Shown: positions 1 through 6,100, numbered from the stretch's first letter. The stretch: 7,699 nt of DNA from PVC group bacterium (GCA_003566475.1 PXDE01000040.1:1-7699), one strand, 5' to 3'. A program made the numbers and translations. Notes: a model not told the origin generated them from the letters alone.

Positions 1-309
1 ATCCGTGTGGAAGGTGCGGTCGATCCGGGGGAGCCCCTCCTCGATCAGCATATCCTCGAACCGGCGCGCAGGGTCGTGGGGGTGGTTGCAGTAGAAACTC
101 CGGTCTCCGTCCGGCATCACCACCAGAAACGGGGCCGCCTCGGGAAAGCGCTCGATCCGGGTGTTGCGCTGCCAGGTCGTGTAGTCGTCGGAGAGGCCAT
201 GAAGCAGGAGGACCACCGGGAACGGCCCCTCCCCCTCCGGCACCAGCAGGTTCATGGCGGTGGATCTGCCCAGGGCCTGCGAACGGAACCTCATGGTGGC
301 CAAGGCCAT
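1..309 (-). CDS. Alpha/beta-hydrolase esterase (PF00756 / esterase D type), N-terminal part
   Basis: The gene reads leftward and runs off the left edge; 103 residues are visible. It begins MALATMRFRSQALGRSTAMN, followed by a beta-strand PFPVVLLLHG and then LSDDYTTW. This HG-x-x-x-(D/N)-x-x-W segment is the oxyanion-hole region of the S-formylglutathione hydrolase / FrmB-like putative esterase family. The next segments, VVMPDGDRSFYCN and RRFEDMLIEEGLPRIDRTF, match the family pattern in which a tyrosine or phenylalanine plus E-D-x-L comes before (I/L)P-x-(I/V)D-x-x-F. The nucleophile elbow (G-x-S-x-G) and the Asp and His of the triad should lie beyond the edge. I chose ATG 309 because GGAGG (319-323) sits 9 nt upstream; M6 (294) lacks this. 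There is no export signal, so it is probably cytoplasmic. The substrate cannot be told from this fragment; S-formylglutathione is only one option. Confidence 0.85.
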   Translation of the reverse strand, partial: MALATMRFRSQALGRSTAMNLLVPEGEGPFPVVLLLHGLSDDYTTWQRNTRIERFPEAAPFLVVMPDGDRSFYCNHPHDPARRFEDMLIEEGLPRIDRTFHTD

Positions 310-378
310 ACGGAAAATCCTCCGGTGGAGCGCCTCCGCACTTTCCAGACGGCGCGGAATGGTACAGGATTCGCGGGC
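310..378. promoter_or_regulatory. Short divergent intergenic region between esterase and SprT-like genes
   Basis: The 69 nt between two divergent start codons must hold at least the ribosome binding sites of both genes. These are a clear GGAGG for the esterase (319-323, minus) and a weaker AGGA for the metallopeptidase (366-369, plus). On the minus strand TACCAT (around 359-364) resembles a -10 hexamer, but I see no matching -35. Promoters are inferred from gene orientation only. Confidence 0.3.
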
Positions 379-1278
379 ATGACCCCCGAATGTCGCGCGA
401 TCATGGCCGAGCCGGAGCCCCCGCTCAAGGGGGAACTGCCCGCCCATCCGCGATGGATCCAGCTCGAATTCCCGTTCCTCGCCCTGCGGCCCCTGAGCCG
501 CGCGGAACTGGCCCGGCGGATCGACCCCGCGCCCCGGAGGCACCTGCGCCTGCGCATCACCCGGAACCGGGTGACCATGGCCTCGGCCACGTTCCTCCGC
601 GAGAACCGGGTGGTCCTGAGCCTCCACGAAGGATACCTGGACGCGCCCGACGAGGTGATCGGCGCGCTCCGCAGCTATCTCCGCACCGGCCGCAGCCGCT
701 ACTGGGAGACGGTGTCGGCCTATGCCCTCGCCATCCCCGACCGGCCGGACCGATCCGCGCCTGTCCCCCTCACCCCCCGCGGCGAGGTCCACGATCTGGC
801 CGCGCTCTTCGAGGAGGTCAACCAGGGGTTCTTCGGCGGTTCCCTGACCTGCCGCATCACCTGGGGCCGCCGCCGCGACCTCGTCACCCGGCACGGCGCG
901 CGGTCGATCCGGTTCGGCTCCTACCTGCGGAGCTGCGACCTGATCCGCATCCATCCGTTTCTGGACCGGCCGGAGGTTCCCGCGGATTTTCTCCGGTATG
1001 TGATCTTCCACGAGGCGCTCCACTCCGTCGTGCCCGTGGAGACGCGCCATGGGCGGATCCTCCACCATTCGCCGACTTTCCAGGCCCTGGAGCGGTCGTT
1101 CCCCGGGCTCGAGGCCATGCGTTTGCTCGGGCTCCGCATCCTCGACCGCTACGCCCGCCACACCCGGCGGCCACCCGCCATGTGGACCCGGGCCCGTAAG
1201 GCCGCCCGCACCGGCCTCGCGGCCCTGGCCGGCCGAAGGGCCGAGGCGGCGGGGGAGCTGAGCCCGGCTACGGTGTAG
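379..1278 (+). CDS. SprT-like zinc metallopeptidase domain protein
   Basis: This 299-residue protein carries a zincin signature in its C-terminal half. Residues 209-215 read IFHEALH, giving HExxH with zinc ligands H211 and H215 and catalytic E212. About 15 residues later comes HHSPTF (229-234), matching the third-ligand H-x-P-x-F/W arrangement of the SprT-like family (SprT/Spartan/Wss1 relatives). The upstream block AALFEEVNQGFFGGSLTCRI (141-160) is the usual SprT-like lead-in (L-x-x-x-N-x-x-F-F-x-x-x-L), followed by TWGRR and RFGSYLRSCDLIRIHP strands. Residues 1-130 are less typical: arginine-rich, with no signal peptide or membrane segment. The open frame extends upstream to position 7, but that part is antisense to the esterase gene. 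ATG 379 has an AGGA 9 nt upstream; ATG 403 (M9) has none. Some family members degrade DNA-protein crosslinks, but the substrate here is unknown. The arginine/alanine-rich tail (271-299) is probably disordered. Confidence 0.85.
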   Translation: MTPECRAIMAEPEPPLKGELPAHPRWIQLEFPFLALRPLSRAELARRIDPAPRRHLRLRITRNRVTMASATFLRENRVVLSLHEGYLDAPDEVIGALRSYLRTGRSRYWETVSAYALAIPDRPDRSAPVPLTPRGEVHDLAALFEEVNQGFFGGSLTCRITWGRRRDLVTRHGARSIRFGSYLRSCDLIRIHPFLDRPEVPADFLRYVIFHEALHSVVPVETRHGRILHHSPTFQALERSFPGLEAMRLLGLRILDRYARHTRRPPAMWTRARKAARTGLAALAGRRAEAAGELSPATV

Positions 1279-1356
1279 CATGCCACATGGATCTCGATCC
1301 GTGCCTCCATGACCCGCGAGGGCATGGGAAAGCGTCGGCGCTGTACCAGGATGGGC
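1279..1356. terminator. Convergent gap with weak hairpin, possible bidirectional terminator
   Basis: These 78 nt separate the stop codons of two convergent genes. A small hairpin is possible at 1308-1326: CATG and CCC pair with GGG and CATG around a GCGA loop, with one bulged A. There is no T-run on either side, so it is not a classical intrinsic terminator. Nothing else is recognisable here. Confidence 0.2.
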
Positions 1357-1794
1357 TCAGAGGCGCCCGGCGAACTCGCTCGGGGTCAGGATCTCCACGT
1401 CGAGATCCTCGCGTCCGGCCAGCAGGTGGTCGTCGTTGGTGACCAATACCGCTCCTGCCGCCTCGGCCAGGGCGGCGAACTTGCGGTCCGCCGGATCCGG
1501 GATGCGAACCCATAACTCGGGGCACGTCTCCCCATCGAAGCGGGCTTCCTCGCTAAACAGATTCTCGACCGGATTCCAGGACAGCGGAGGAATCCGGGTC
1601 AGCACGGCCCGGGTCTCGGCCCGGGTCGGTTCATCCCAGACCAGCCGCAGGTCACCGTGCCGGACCGCCTCCAGAATGCGGGCCGAGGCACTGCGGCGGT
1701 TGAACCCCGCCGCGACGAAGACGTTGGTGTCGAGAACCACGTCCGCCGTCGGACTCCGCTCTGAACGGGATGGGGGATCGCGGGGCAGGCTCAC
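1357..1794 (-). CDS. Stand-alone PIN-domain ribonuclease (VapC-like, putative toxin family)
   Basis: This 145-residue protein is one complete PIN domain. The acidic metal-binding set is visible: D22 in VVLDTNVFV, E60 in EPTRAETRAVL, D103 in IPDPADRKFAALAE, and D121/D122 in VLVTNDDHLL. Length and order fit the 'PIN family putative toxin' group (COG1569 / TIGR00305), whose members cleave single-stranded RNA with Mg2+ or Mn2+. The start is GTG 1794, with GGAAGGG (1801-1807) 6 nt upstream; a later GTG at V19 would leave D22 too close to the N-terminus. The gene begins 15 nt after the fbpC stop and is probably on the same transcript. No antitoxin-like small gene lies beside it: fbpC is upstream and the convergent SprT-like gene is downstream. 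It could therefore be a solitary nuclease, a toxin with a distant antitoxin, or a relic. All catalytic residues are intact, so I expect it to be active. Confidence 0.88.
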   Translation of the reverse strand: MSLPRDPPSRSERSPTADVVLDTNVFVAAGFNRRSASARILEAVRHGDLRLVWDEPTRAETRAVLTRIPPLSWNPVENLFSEEARFDGETCPELWVRIPDPADRKFAALAEAAGAVLVTNDDHLLAGREDLDVEILTPSEFAGRL

Positions 1795-1809
1795 GTCACG
1801 CCCTTCCGT

Positions 1810-2853
1810 TCAGCCCGCGATGGGGCAGCCGTAGGGCGAGGGGTAGGCCATCACCGGCATCTCGACGTGGAGGCGGACGCGCTGGCCCTCGCGGAAGCCG
1901 CGGCAGCAGCCGACGAGACGGCTCTTGAGGGTGAGGTCGCCGAGGCGCAGGACCAGGGTCTGGTCGTGTCCGTAGTAGATGCGGTCCACGATCTCGGCCG
2001 GGCCGTCGGGGTCGGCGGTCATCACCAGATCCTCGGGCCGGAACATCACCTCCACCTCCCCCTCGGCCGGCTCGAGGAGGGGCAGCGGCCCGAGACGGCA
2101 TTCCACCTGGTCGCCGGAGGCCCGGCCGGGCAGGAAGTTGGCCTCGCCCAGGAAGGTGGCCACCCGGTGGCTCCCGGGCCGCCGGTACAGGCGTTCCGGG
2201 GTGCCCGTCTGGAGCACCCGGCCCTCGATCATCACCGCCACCTCGTCGGCCAGGCTCAGCGCCTCCTCCTGGTCGTGGGTGACGAACACCGCCGACACCC
2301 CGGCCTGGTGCAGGATGTGCCGCACCTCGGCCCGCACCCGCTGGCGCAGGGCGGCGTCGAGGTTGGAGAACGGCTCGTCGAGAAGGATCACCTCGGGACG
2401 CGGGGCCAGGGCCCGGGCCAGGGCCACCCGCTGCTGCTGGCCGCCGGACAGCTCGTGGGGCATCCGATGCCGCACCCCCTCCAGCCCCACCAGATCGAGC
2501 ACCTCGCGCACCCGCGCCGCCTTCTCCGGCCCCGGGGGCACGCCGAACCCGGTGTTGCCCTCGACATCGAGGTGAGGGAACAGAGCGTACTCCTGGAACA
2601 CCATCCCCACCTTCCGCCGCTCCGGCGGCACATGCGTCCCCTCCCCTTCCACCCGGCGGCCGCCGATCTCGACCGTGCCCCGGTCCGGGGTCTCGAAGCC
2701 GGCGATCATGCGCAGCACCGTGGTCTTGCCGCAGCCGCTGGGGCCGAGCAGGGCGAGCAGCCGGCCCTCGGCCACCTCGAGGTCGGTCTCGGCCACGGCC
2801 ACCGTTCCATTGAAGGCCTTGGTCAGGCTCTGGCAGCGGATGGCGGGGGTCAT
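1810..2853 (-). CDS. fbpC: Ferric iron ABC transporter ATP-binding protein (FbpC type)
   Basis: This 347-residue ATPase powers import through the adjacent permease. All nucleotide-binding elements are present: Walker A GPSGCGKTT (37-45), Q-loop Q87 in VFQEYALFPHL, signature LSGGQQQR (135-142), Walker B VILLDE (155-160), D-loop SNLD (163-166) and switch histidine H193 in VTHDQEEAL. Residues 235-335 form a C-terminal TOBE-type regulatory domain (FRPEDLVM, then a strand-rich segment with YYGHDQTLVLRL), as in the FbpC/PotA/CysA subfamily at 340-370 residues. Iron specificity is inferred from the neighbouring FbpA-like binding protein; the ATPase alone does not show it. Start ATG 2853 overlaps the permease stop (ATGA, 2850-2853), and GGAGGGG (2862-2868) lies 8 nt upstream, so it is probably translationally coupled. 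Oddities are a CC pair (316-317) and a proline-rich end PSPYGCPIAG. The open frame continues upstream of this start, but only as antiphase reading of the permease gene. Confidence 0.93.
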   Translation of the reverse strand: MTPAIRCQSLTKAFNGTVAVAETDLEVAEGRLLALLGPSGCGKTTVLRMIAGFETPDRGTVEIGGRRVEGEGTHVPPERRKVGMVFQEYALFPHLDVEGNTGFGVPPGPEKAARVREVLDLVGLEGVRHRMPHELSGGQQQRVALARALAPRPEVILLDEPFSNLDAALRQRVRAEVRHILHQAGVSAVFVTHDQEEALSLADEVAVMIEGRVLQTGTPERLYRRPGSHRVATFLGEANFLPGRASGDQVECRLGPLPLLEPAEGEVEVMFRPEDLVMTADPDGPAEIVDRIYYGHDQTLVLRLGDLTLKSRLVGCCRGFREGQRVRLHVEMPVMAYPSPYGCPIAG

Positions 2854-4505
2854 CCGGGCAGCCCCTCCTCCTCGTGGCGGAGCAGCACGGCCAGGGACAC
2901 CGCCGAGACCAGGACCAGGATGAGCGAGGGCGCGGCCGCCCGGGCGAAGAACGCCTGCTCGGTGGCCCCCCAGATCCGGGTGGCCAGGGTGGCGAACCCG
3001 GTGGGCCCGAGCAGCAGGGTGGCGGGGAGTTCCTTCATGCAGGAAAGGAACACCAGGGCCCCGCCGGTGAGCAAGCCCGGGCGCAACTGGGGCAGGGTCA
3101 CCGCGCGCAGCACCCCGGCCGGACTCCGGCCCAGGGTCCGCGCCGCCTCCTCGGTGCGCGGGCTGATGGCGAGCAGGCAGGCCCGCACGCTGCCCATGGC
3201 CAGGGGCAGGAAGAGGATGACGTAGGCGAGCACGAGCATGGCGAGGGACTGGTACAGCCAGGGCAGCACCCTCGCCCCCAGAAACACCAGGGCCAGGGCG
3301 ACCACGATCCCGGGCATGGCATGGCCCAGATAGGCGGTGCGCTCGGCGAACCGGCTGGTCCGGCCGGGATGGCGCACCGCGTAGATCACCACCGGCAGCG
3401 CGGCCGCCACGCAGGCCACCGCCGCCAGCCCGGACGCCCCCACCGAATGGCGGAGGAGATCCCACTGCCCGCCGATCCGATCCCCCGCCTGCCAGCCCCG
3501 GACCAGCCAGAACCCAGTCACCAGCACGGGCAGCCCCAGCCCCAGCAGCGTCACCAGCCCGCAAAAGGCCAGGGCCGGGATCCTCCAGGGGCCCAGGCGA
3601 TGGCGGCGCGGGGCCCGGCTCACCCCGGCGCTGGGGCGGAACTGACGTCCCCGCCCCCGGGTGCGCTGCTCCACCGCCAGCAGGACCAGGGTCAGGGCTA
3701 CCAGCATCAGAGCCAGCACGGCGGCCGCCTCCCGGTCCAGGGTCGCGCTGTATTGGATGTGGATCTGACGGGTGAGGGCGTCGAACTGAAGCAGCGAGAC
3801 GGCGCCAAAGTCGCTGAGGGTGTAGAGGGCGACGAGCAGGGCGCCCGCGCCCAGCGCGGGCCGGAGATGCGGAAGGACGATCTGCCGGAACACCTGGGGC
3901 ACGGTGCGCCCGAGGCTTCGGGCCGCCTCCTCGACCGAGGGGTCGAGCCCGCGCAGCCCGGCCCGGACCGTGAGCTGCACGTAGGGATAGGTGAACAGGG
4001 TAAGGGCCAGCCAGGCCCCGCCGAATCCGTACAGCGAGGGGATGCGCTCCACCCCGAGAGGCGCGAGGAGGGTCTGAAGCATGCCGTGGGGGCCCAGGGC
4101 GGCGATCAGCGCGAACGCCCCCACGTAGGAGGGCAGGACGAGGGGCAGGCAGGTGGCCGCCGCCCACACGGAGCGGCCGGGGAGGTCAGTGCGGACGGTG
4201 AGCCAGGCCAGGGCCGTCCCCACCGCCGTGGCGCTGGCGGTGACCGCTAGGGTGAGCAGGACGGTCTGCCCCAGGACGGCGAGGTTCCTCGGGGACCGCG
4301 CGATGGTCCAGGCGTCGGACCCCATGCCCAGCGCGCGCACCACGAGGTAGATCAGCGGCACCAGGGTCAGGAAGGCCACCGTCCAGGCCAGCGTCCGCAG
4401 CCACCACGAGGCCGGCCGCGGCTTTGGGCCCCGAAAGCGCGCGGCGGGGCCGGAAACGGCTGACGCTTCCGGGCGGACAGACACGTTGGGGGCTACCGGA
4501 GACAT
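2850..4505 (-). CDS. fbpB: Ferric iron ABC transporter permease, fused two-domain (FbpB type)
   Basis: This 551-residue inner-membrane permease contains two copies of the binding-protein-dependent transport domain in one chain. Each half holds about six membrane segments. The first begins near 36-57 (TLAWTVAFLTLVPLIYLVVR) and the second near 310-335 (PALAFCGLVTLLGLGLPVLV). Each half carries an EAA coupling loop: EEAARSLGRTVPQVFRQIVL (192-211) and EEAARTLGRSPAGVLRAVTL (452-471). The close match of the loops shows the internal duplication typical of FbpB/SfuB proteins, which work as a single two-domain subunit beside an FbpC dimer. A basic linker lies at 280-308 (RTRGRGRQFR onward). Start ATG 4505 has GAGG (4510-4513) 4 nt upstream, and residues 1-34 form a cytoplasmic N-terminal tail. 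The 3' end overlaps fbpC by ATGA. The order fbpA, fbpB, fbpC is the classical one, although fbpA is 520 nt away. Related two-domain permeases also serve thiamine or phosphonate; the iron assignment rests mainly on FbpA. Confidence 0.92.
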   Translation of the reverse strand: MSPVAPNVSVRPEASAVSGPAARFRGPKPRPASWWLRTLAWTVAFLTLVPLIYLVVRALGMGSDAWTIARSPRNLAVLGQTVLLTLAVTASATAVGTALAWLTVRTDLPGRSVWAAATCLPLVLPSYVGAFALIAALGPHGMLQTLLAPLGVERIPSLYGFGGAWLALTLFTYPYVQLTVRAGLRGLDPSVEEAARSLGRTVPQVFRQIVLPHLRPALGAGALLVALYTLSDFGAVSLLQFDALTRQIHIQYSATLDREAAAVLALMLVALTLVLLAVEQRTRGRGRQFRPSAGVSRAPRRHRLGPWRIPALAFCGLVTLLGLGLPVLVTGFWLVRGWQAGDRIGGQWDLLRHSVGASGLAAVACVAAALPVVIYAVRHPGRTSRFAERTAYLGHAMPGIVVALALVFLGARVLPWLYQSLAMLVLAYVILFLPLAMGSVRACLLAISPRTEEAARTLGRSPAGVLRAVTLPQLRPGLLTGGALVFLSCMKELPATLLLGPTGFATLATRIWGATEQAFFARAAAPSLILVLVSAVSLAVLLRHEEEGLPG

Positions 4506-4643
4506 CGGTCCTCAGGTCCGCAAGAGAGGCCTGCTCGGATGCATTCGCCCGCAAGAACGTCCAGCCACACAGCGCCGTACGCCCTTTCATGGGACCGGCG
4601 CCATTCGTCCGGGGAATCCACCGAGCGAGGCCGTGGCGGCTGA

Positions 4644-4776
4644 CGTGGGACGGACGTCCCCGTCCGTCCTGCGAAGGTTCCGAGCCTGGGCAGAACCTGA
4701 ATCGAGTGGCTACGCCGAACCAAGGGCTTTCCAGGCTCCCTGCCTCGCGGTGACGGACGAGGACGTCCGTCCCACG
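4644..4776. repeat. 133-bp palindromic element with long inverted arms (MITE- or REP-like)
   Basis: The left arm (4644-4693) and the reverse complement of the right arm (4727-4776) align over 50 nt without gaps, with about 37 identities counted by eye. The outer 16 nt of each arm are identical (CGTGGGACGGACGTCC). After one mismatch, CGTCCGTC is also shared (outer 25 nt at 24/25), and a second inner block GAGCCTGG (4682-4689) pairs with CCAGGCTC (4731-4738). The 33-nt centre is unpaired. As RNA this would form one long imperfect hairpin. It has the form of a small non-autonomous palindromic element. I see no target-site duplication at the flanks (GGCGGCTGA on the left, AAGGCCGGA on the right) and no transposase gene. 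Whether it is mobile, dispersed in the genome or regulatory cannot be decided from one copy. Confidence 0.75.
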
Positions 4777-4895
4777 AAGGCCGGACACGCCGGTCCTGAA
4801 GAGGCTCGGCGTCCGGAATGCGTTCGGATTCGGGTCGCGTCCCTCGACACCCGGCCAAACGCTGCGACCCACCCGGAGTCACATGGAGTTCCCCC

Positions 4896-4988
4896 CACCC
4901 CGTAGGGGTGCCGGCCATTAGCCGGGGGTAAGCGGAGCGACACCCCCGGGTCTCGTTCCCCAAACCAGGACCGACCCCGGAGGGGTCG
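4896..4988. repeat. Cluster of four short GC-rich hairpins downstream of fbpA
   Basis: Four perfect stems lie within 93 nt. CACCCC (4896-4901) pairs with GGGGTG (4905-4910) over a GTA loop. CCGGC (4911-4915) pairs with GCCGG (4921-4925) over CATTA. CCGGGGGT (4922-4929) pairs with ACCCCCGG (4942-4949) over 12 nt and competes with the second stem. CGACCCC (4972-4978) pairs with GGGGTCG (4982-4988) over GGA. Tandem short stems of this kind resemble repetitive extragenic palindromes. Lying 38-130 nt after the fbpA stop, they could stabilise the fbpA 3' end or attenuate read-through into fbpB. No T-run follows, so a standard intrinsic terminator is unlikely. Confidence 0.65.
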
Positions 4989-5025
4989 CAGCAGGTCCGA
5001 CCGGATCCATCTGCCGGATCGCGGC

Positions 5026-6033
5026 TCATAGAATGCGCAGTTCCTGAAGCAGCCGCACCGTGCCGTCGATGTCCTCGAGACGGCTCAGGTCGATGTCGGT
5101 GGTGTCGAGGTCGTCGAGCGGAGGAAGGTCGGCCGGCGCTTCCGCTGCCCGGGCCAGGGGATACTCGGAGGTGGTGCCCGCGAAATAGGCCTGCGCGTCA
5201 TCCGACAGCAGATACCGGACGAACGTCCGGGCCGCGTCGACGTCCCGAGCGGTGTCGAGCACGGCGACCCCGGCCACGTTCACCAGGGTGCCCCGGCCCA
5301 GGAAGTGATTTCGGGCCGACATCCGCCCTCCCCGCTCGCGCTGCATGGTGGGCAGGTAGTAGTGATTGGTCAGCCCCACATCAACCTCCCCGGCGGCCAC
5401 GGCGGTGACGATGGCGGTGTTGCGGGGGTAGGCCCGGGGCTGGTTGGCCTGCATGGCCTCGAGCCAGGCCCGGGTCGCCGCCTCGCCCTCGGTCACCCGC
5501 ATGGCGGTGACGAAGGCCTGGAAGGAGGCATTGGTGGGGGCCCAGCCCACGCGGCCCCGCCAGCGGGGATCGGTGAATCCATGCACGGACTCGGGAAGCT
5601 CATCCTCGGCCACTCGCTCGGGGTTCACCACCACCACGCGGGCCCGGCCGGACACCCCCACCCATACGCCCTGGGGCGACCGGAACTTCGACGGGACTTC
5701 CTGCAGCACGTCCTCCGGGAGCGGAACCAGCCGTCCGGCCCGGGCCAGAGCGCCCAGCGCCCCGGAATCCTGAGCCAGGAACACATCGGCCGGACTGCGG
5801 CGTCCCTCCTCGAGAATGGTGGCCGCCATCTCCGCCGTGGGGCCGTAGCGGACCTGCACCCGGATGCCGGTGTCCTGGATGAACCGGTCGAGCAGCGGCT
5901 GGATCAGGTCCTCGCTCCGCCCGGAATAGAGGGTGAGGGACGGTGCGGCGTCCTGGGAACGCGGCCCGCACCCGGCCATCCAGCTCAGCCCCATCACCGC
6001 CAGCCCTGCCCCGATCCACCATCTCCATCGCAT
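5026..6033 (-). CDS. fbpA: Ferric iron-binding lipoprotein of an ABC transporter (FbpA type)
   Basis: This 335-residue solute-binding protein captures Fe3+ outside the inner membrane and hands it to FbpBC. Residues 1-22 are a lipoprotein signal peptide: basic MRWRWW, a hydrophobic stretch GAGLAVMGL, then MAGC with C22 as the probable lipidated cysteine. The family core follows: LTLYSGRSEDLIQPLLDRF (33-51), PADVFLAQDSGALGAL (81-96), FTDPRWRGRVGWAPTNASFQ (153-172) and VDVGLTNHYYLP (217-228). The tyrosine pair Y225/Y226 is the signature iron ligand of FbpA/FutA proteins. The histidine ligand of Neisseria- or Haemophilus-type FbpA is absent: the site reads YSGRS (36-40), as in Tyr-rich or anion-assisted relatives. 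ATG 6033 has GGGAG (6043-6047) 9 nt upstream and puts the signal peptide at the N-terminus. An in-frame ATG at 6063 would add ten polar residues. The acidic segment 303-323 (PPLDDLDTTDIDLSRLEDID) before the C-terminus is unusually rich in aspartate. Confidence 0.93.
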   Translation of the reverse strand: MRWRWWIGAGLAVMGLSWMAGCGPRSQDAAPSLTLYSGRSEDLIQPLLDRFIQDTGIRVQVRYGPTAEMAATILEEGRRSPADVFLAQDSGALGALARAGRLVPLPEDVLQEVPSKFRSPQGVWVGVSGRARVVVVNPERVAEDELPESVHGFTDPRWRGRVGWAPTNASFQAFVTAMRVTEGEAATRAWLEAMQANQPRAYPRNTAIVTAVAAGEVDVGLTNHYYLPTMQRERGGRMSARNHFLGRGTLVNVAGVAVLDTARDVDAARTFVRYLLSDDAQAYFAGTTSEYPLARAAEAPADLPPLDDLDTTDIDLSRLEDIDGTVRLLQELRIL

Positions 6034-6094
6034 GGCAATGCACTCCCGTTCGCTGCCTCGCATGCCAATGCAACCATGCGATTGGCATGTCAAT
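6028..6094. promoter_or_regulatory. Operator-like array of CATGNCAAT motifs at the fbpA start
   Basis: On the plus strand the 9-mer CATGNCAAT occurs at 6031-6039 (N=G), 6061-6069 (C) and 6086-6094 (T), and in inverted form at 6081-6089 (ATTGGCATG). The 6061 and 6081 copies form a perfect 9-bp dyad with an 11-nt spacer, their centres 20 bp apart. The 6031 and 6061 copies are also embedded in a 15-bp direct repeat TCGCATGSCAATGCA (6028-6042 and 6058-6072), exactly 30 bp apart. These spacings are near whole helical turns, as expected for a DNA-binding dimer. The 6031 copy contains the fbpA start codon. It is not a Fur box (GATAATGATAATCATTATC), nor a canonical DtxR/IdeR, Zur or NikR site. Repression by an unidentified, perhaps iron-responsive, regulator is inference. 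Confidence 0.55.
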
Positions 6095-6100
6095 CGGGGG

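Larger units (their letters stand above)
4506..5025. other. 520-nt non-coding gap between fbpA and fbpB, rich in palindromes
   Basis: No open frame here looks like a protein: the candidates overlap in several frames, lack family motifs and cross the palindromes. The gap holds a 133-bp inverted-repeat element (4644-4776) and a cluster of four hairpins (4896-4988), both listed separately. The 138 nt next to fbpB (4506-4643) and the stretch 4777-4895 show nothing I can name. No clear promoter for fbpBC is visible. Transcription of fbpBC may therefore read through from fbpA across these structures, which would lower permease/ATPase expression relative to the binding protein. Confidence 0.75.

Noticed and set aside
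7..378. Extension of the SprT-like open frame upstream to position 7
   Set aside because: This part is exactly antisense to the esterase coding region, which has clear family motifs. The translated extension has no recognisable domain, and ATG 379 has its own AGGA.
1279..1356. Antitoxin gene for the PIN protein hidden in the short flanks
   Set aside because: The 78-nt downstream gap and the 15-nt upstream gap are too small for even a short antitoxin.
2854..4167. Long open frame that would extend FbpC N-terminally to 785 residues
   Set aside because: The extension is a shifted reading of the permease gene, rich in Pro/Arg/Gly/Ala as expected from a GC-rich shadow frame. The ATGA overlap and GGAGGGG site fix the start at 2853.
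1867..4250. Large plus-strand open frames opposite fbpB and fbpC
   Set aside because: They contain no family motifs and have Gln/His/Gly/Pro-rich compositions typical of antisense reading of high-GC genes. The minus-strand genes explain the region fully.
4644..4988. CRISPR array from the repeated GACGTCC/CCCC motifs
   Set aside because: The copies are inverted, not direct, and lack regular spacer units, and no cas gene is nearby. Palindromic elements explain them better.
4424..5029. Overlapping open frames of 100-230 codons in the fbpA-fbpB gap
   Set aside because: They exist in several frames on both strands, cross the inverted repeats, share repeat-derived peptides and show no domain. GC richness removes stop codons here.
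6086..6094. Perfect TTGACA as the fbpA -35 box
   Set aside because: The hexamer 16-18 nt downstream has no good -10 match, and TTGACA is part of the CATGTCAAT motif copy. Kept only as an alternative.
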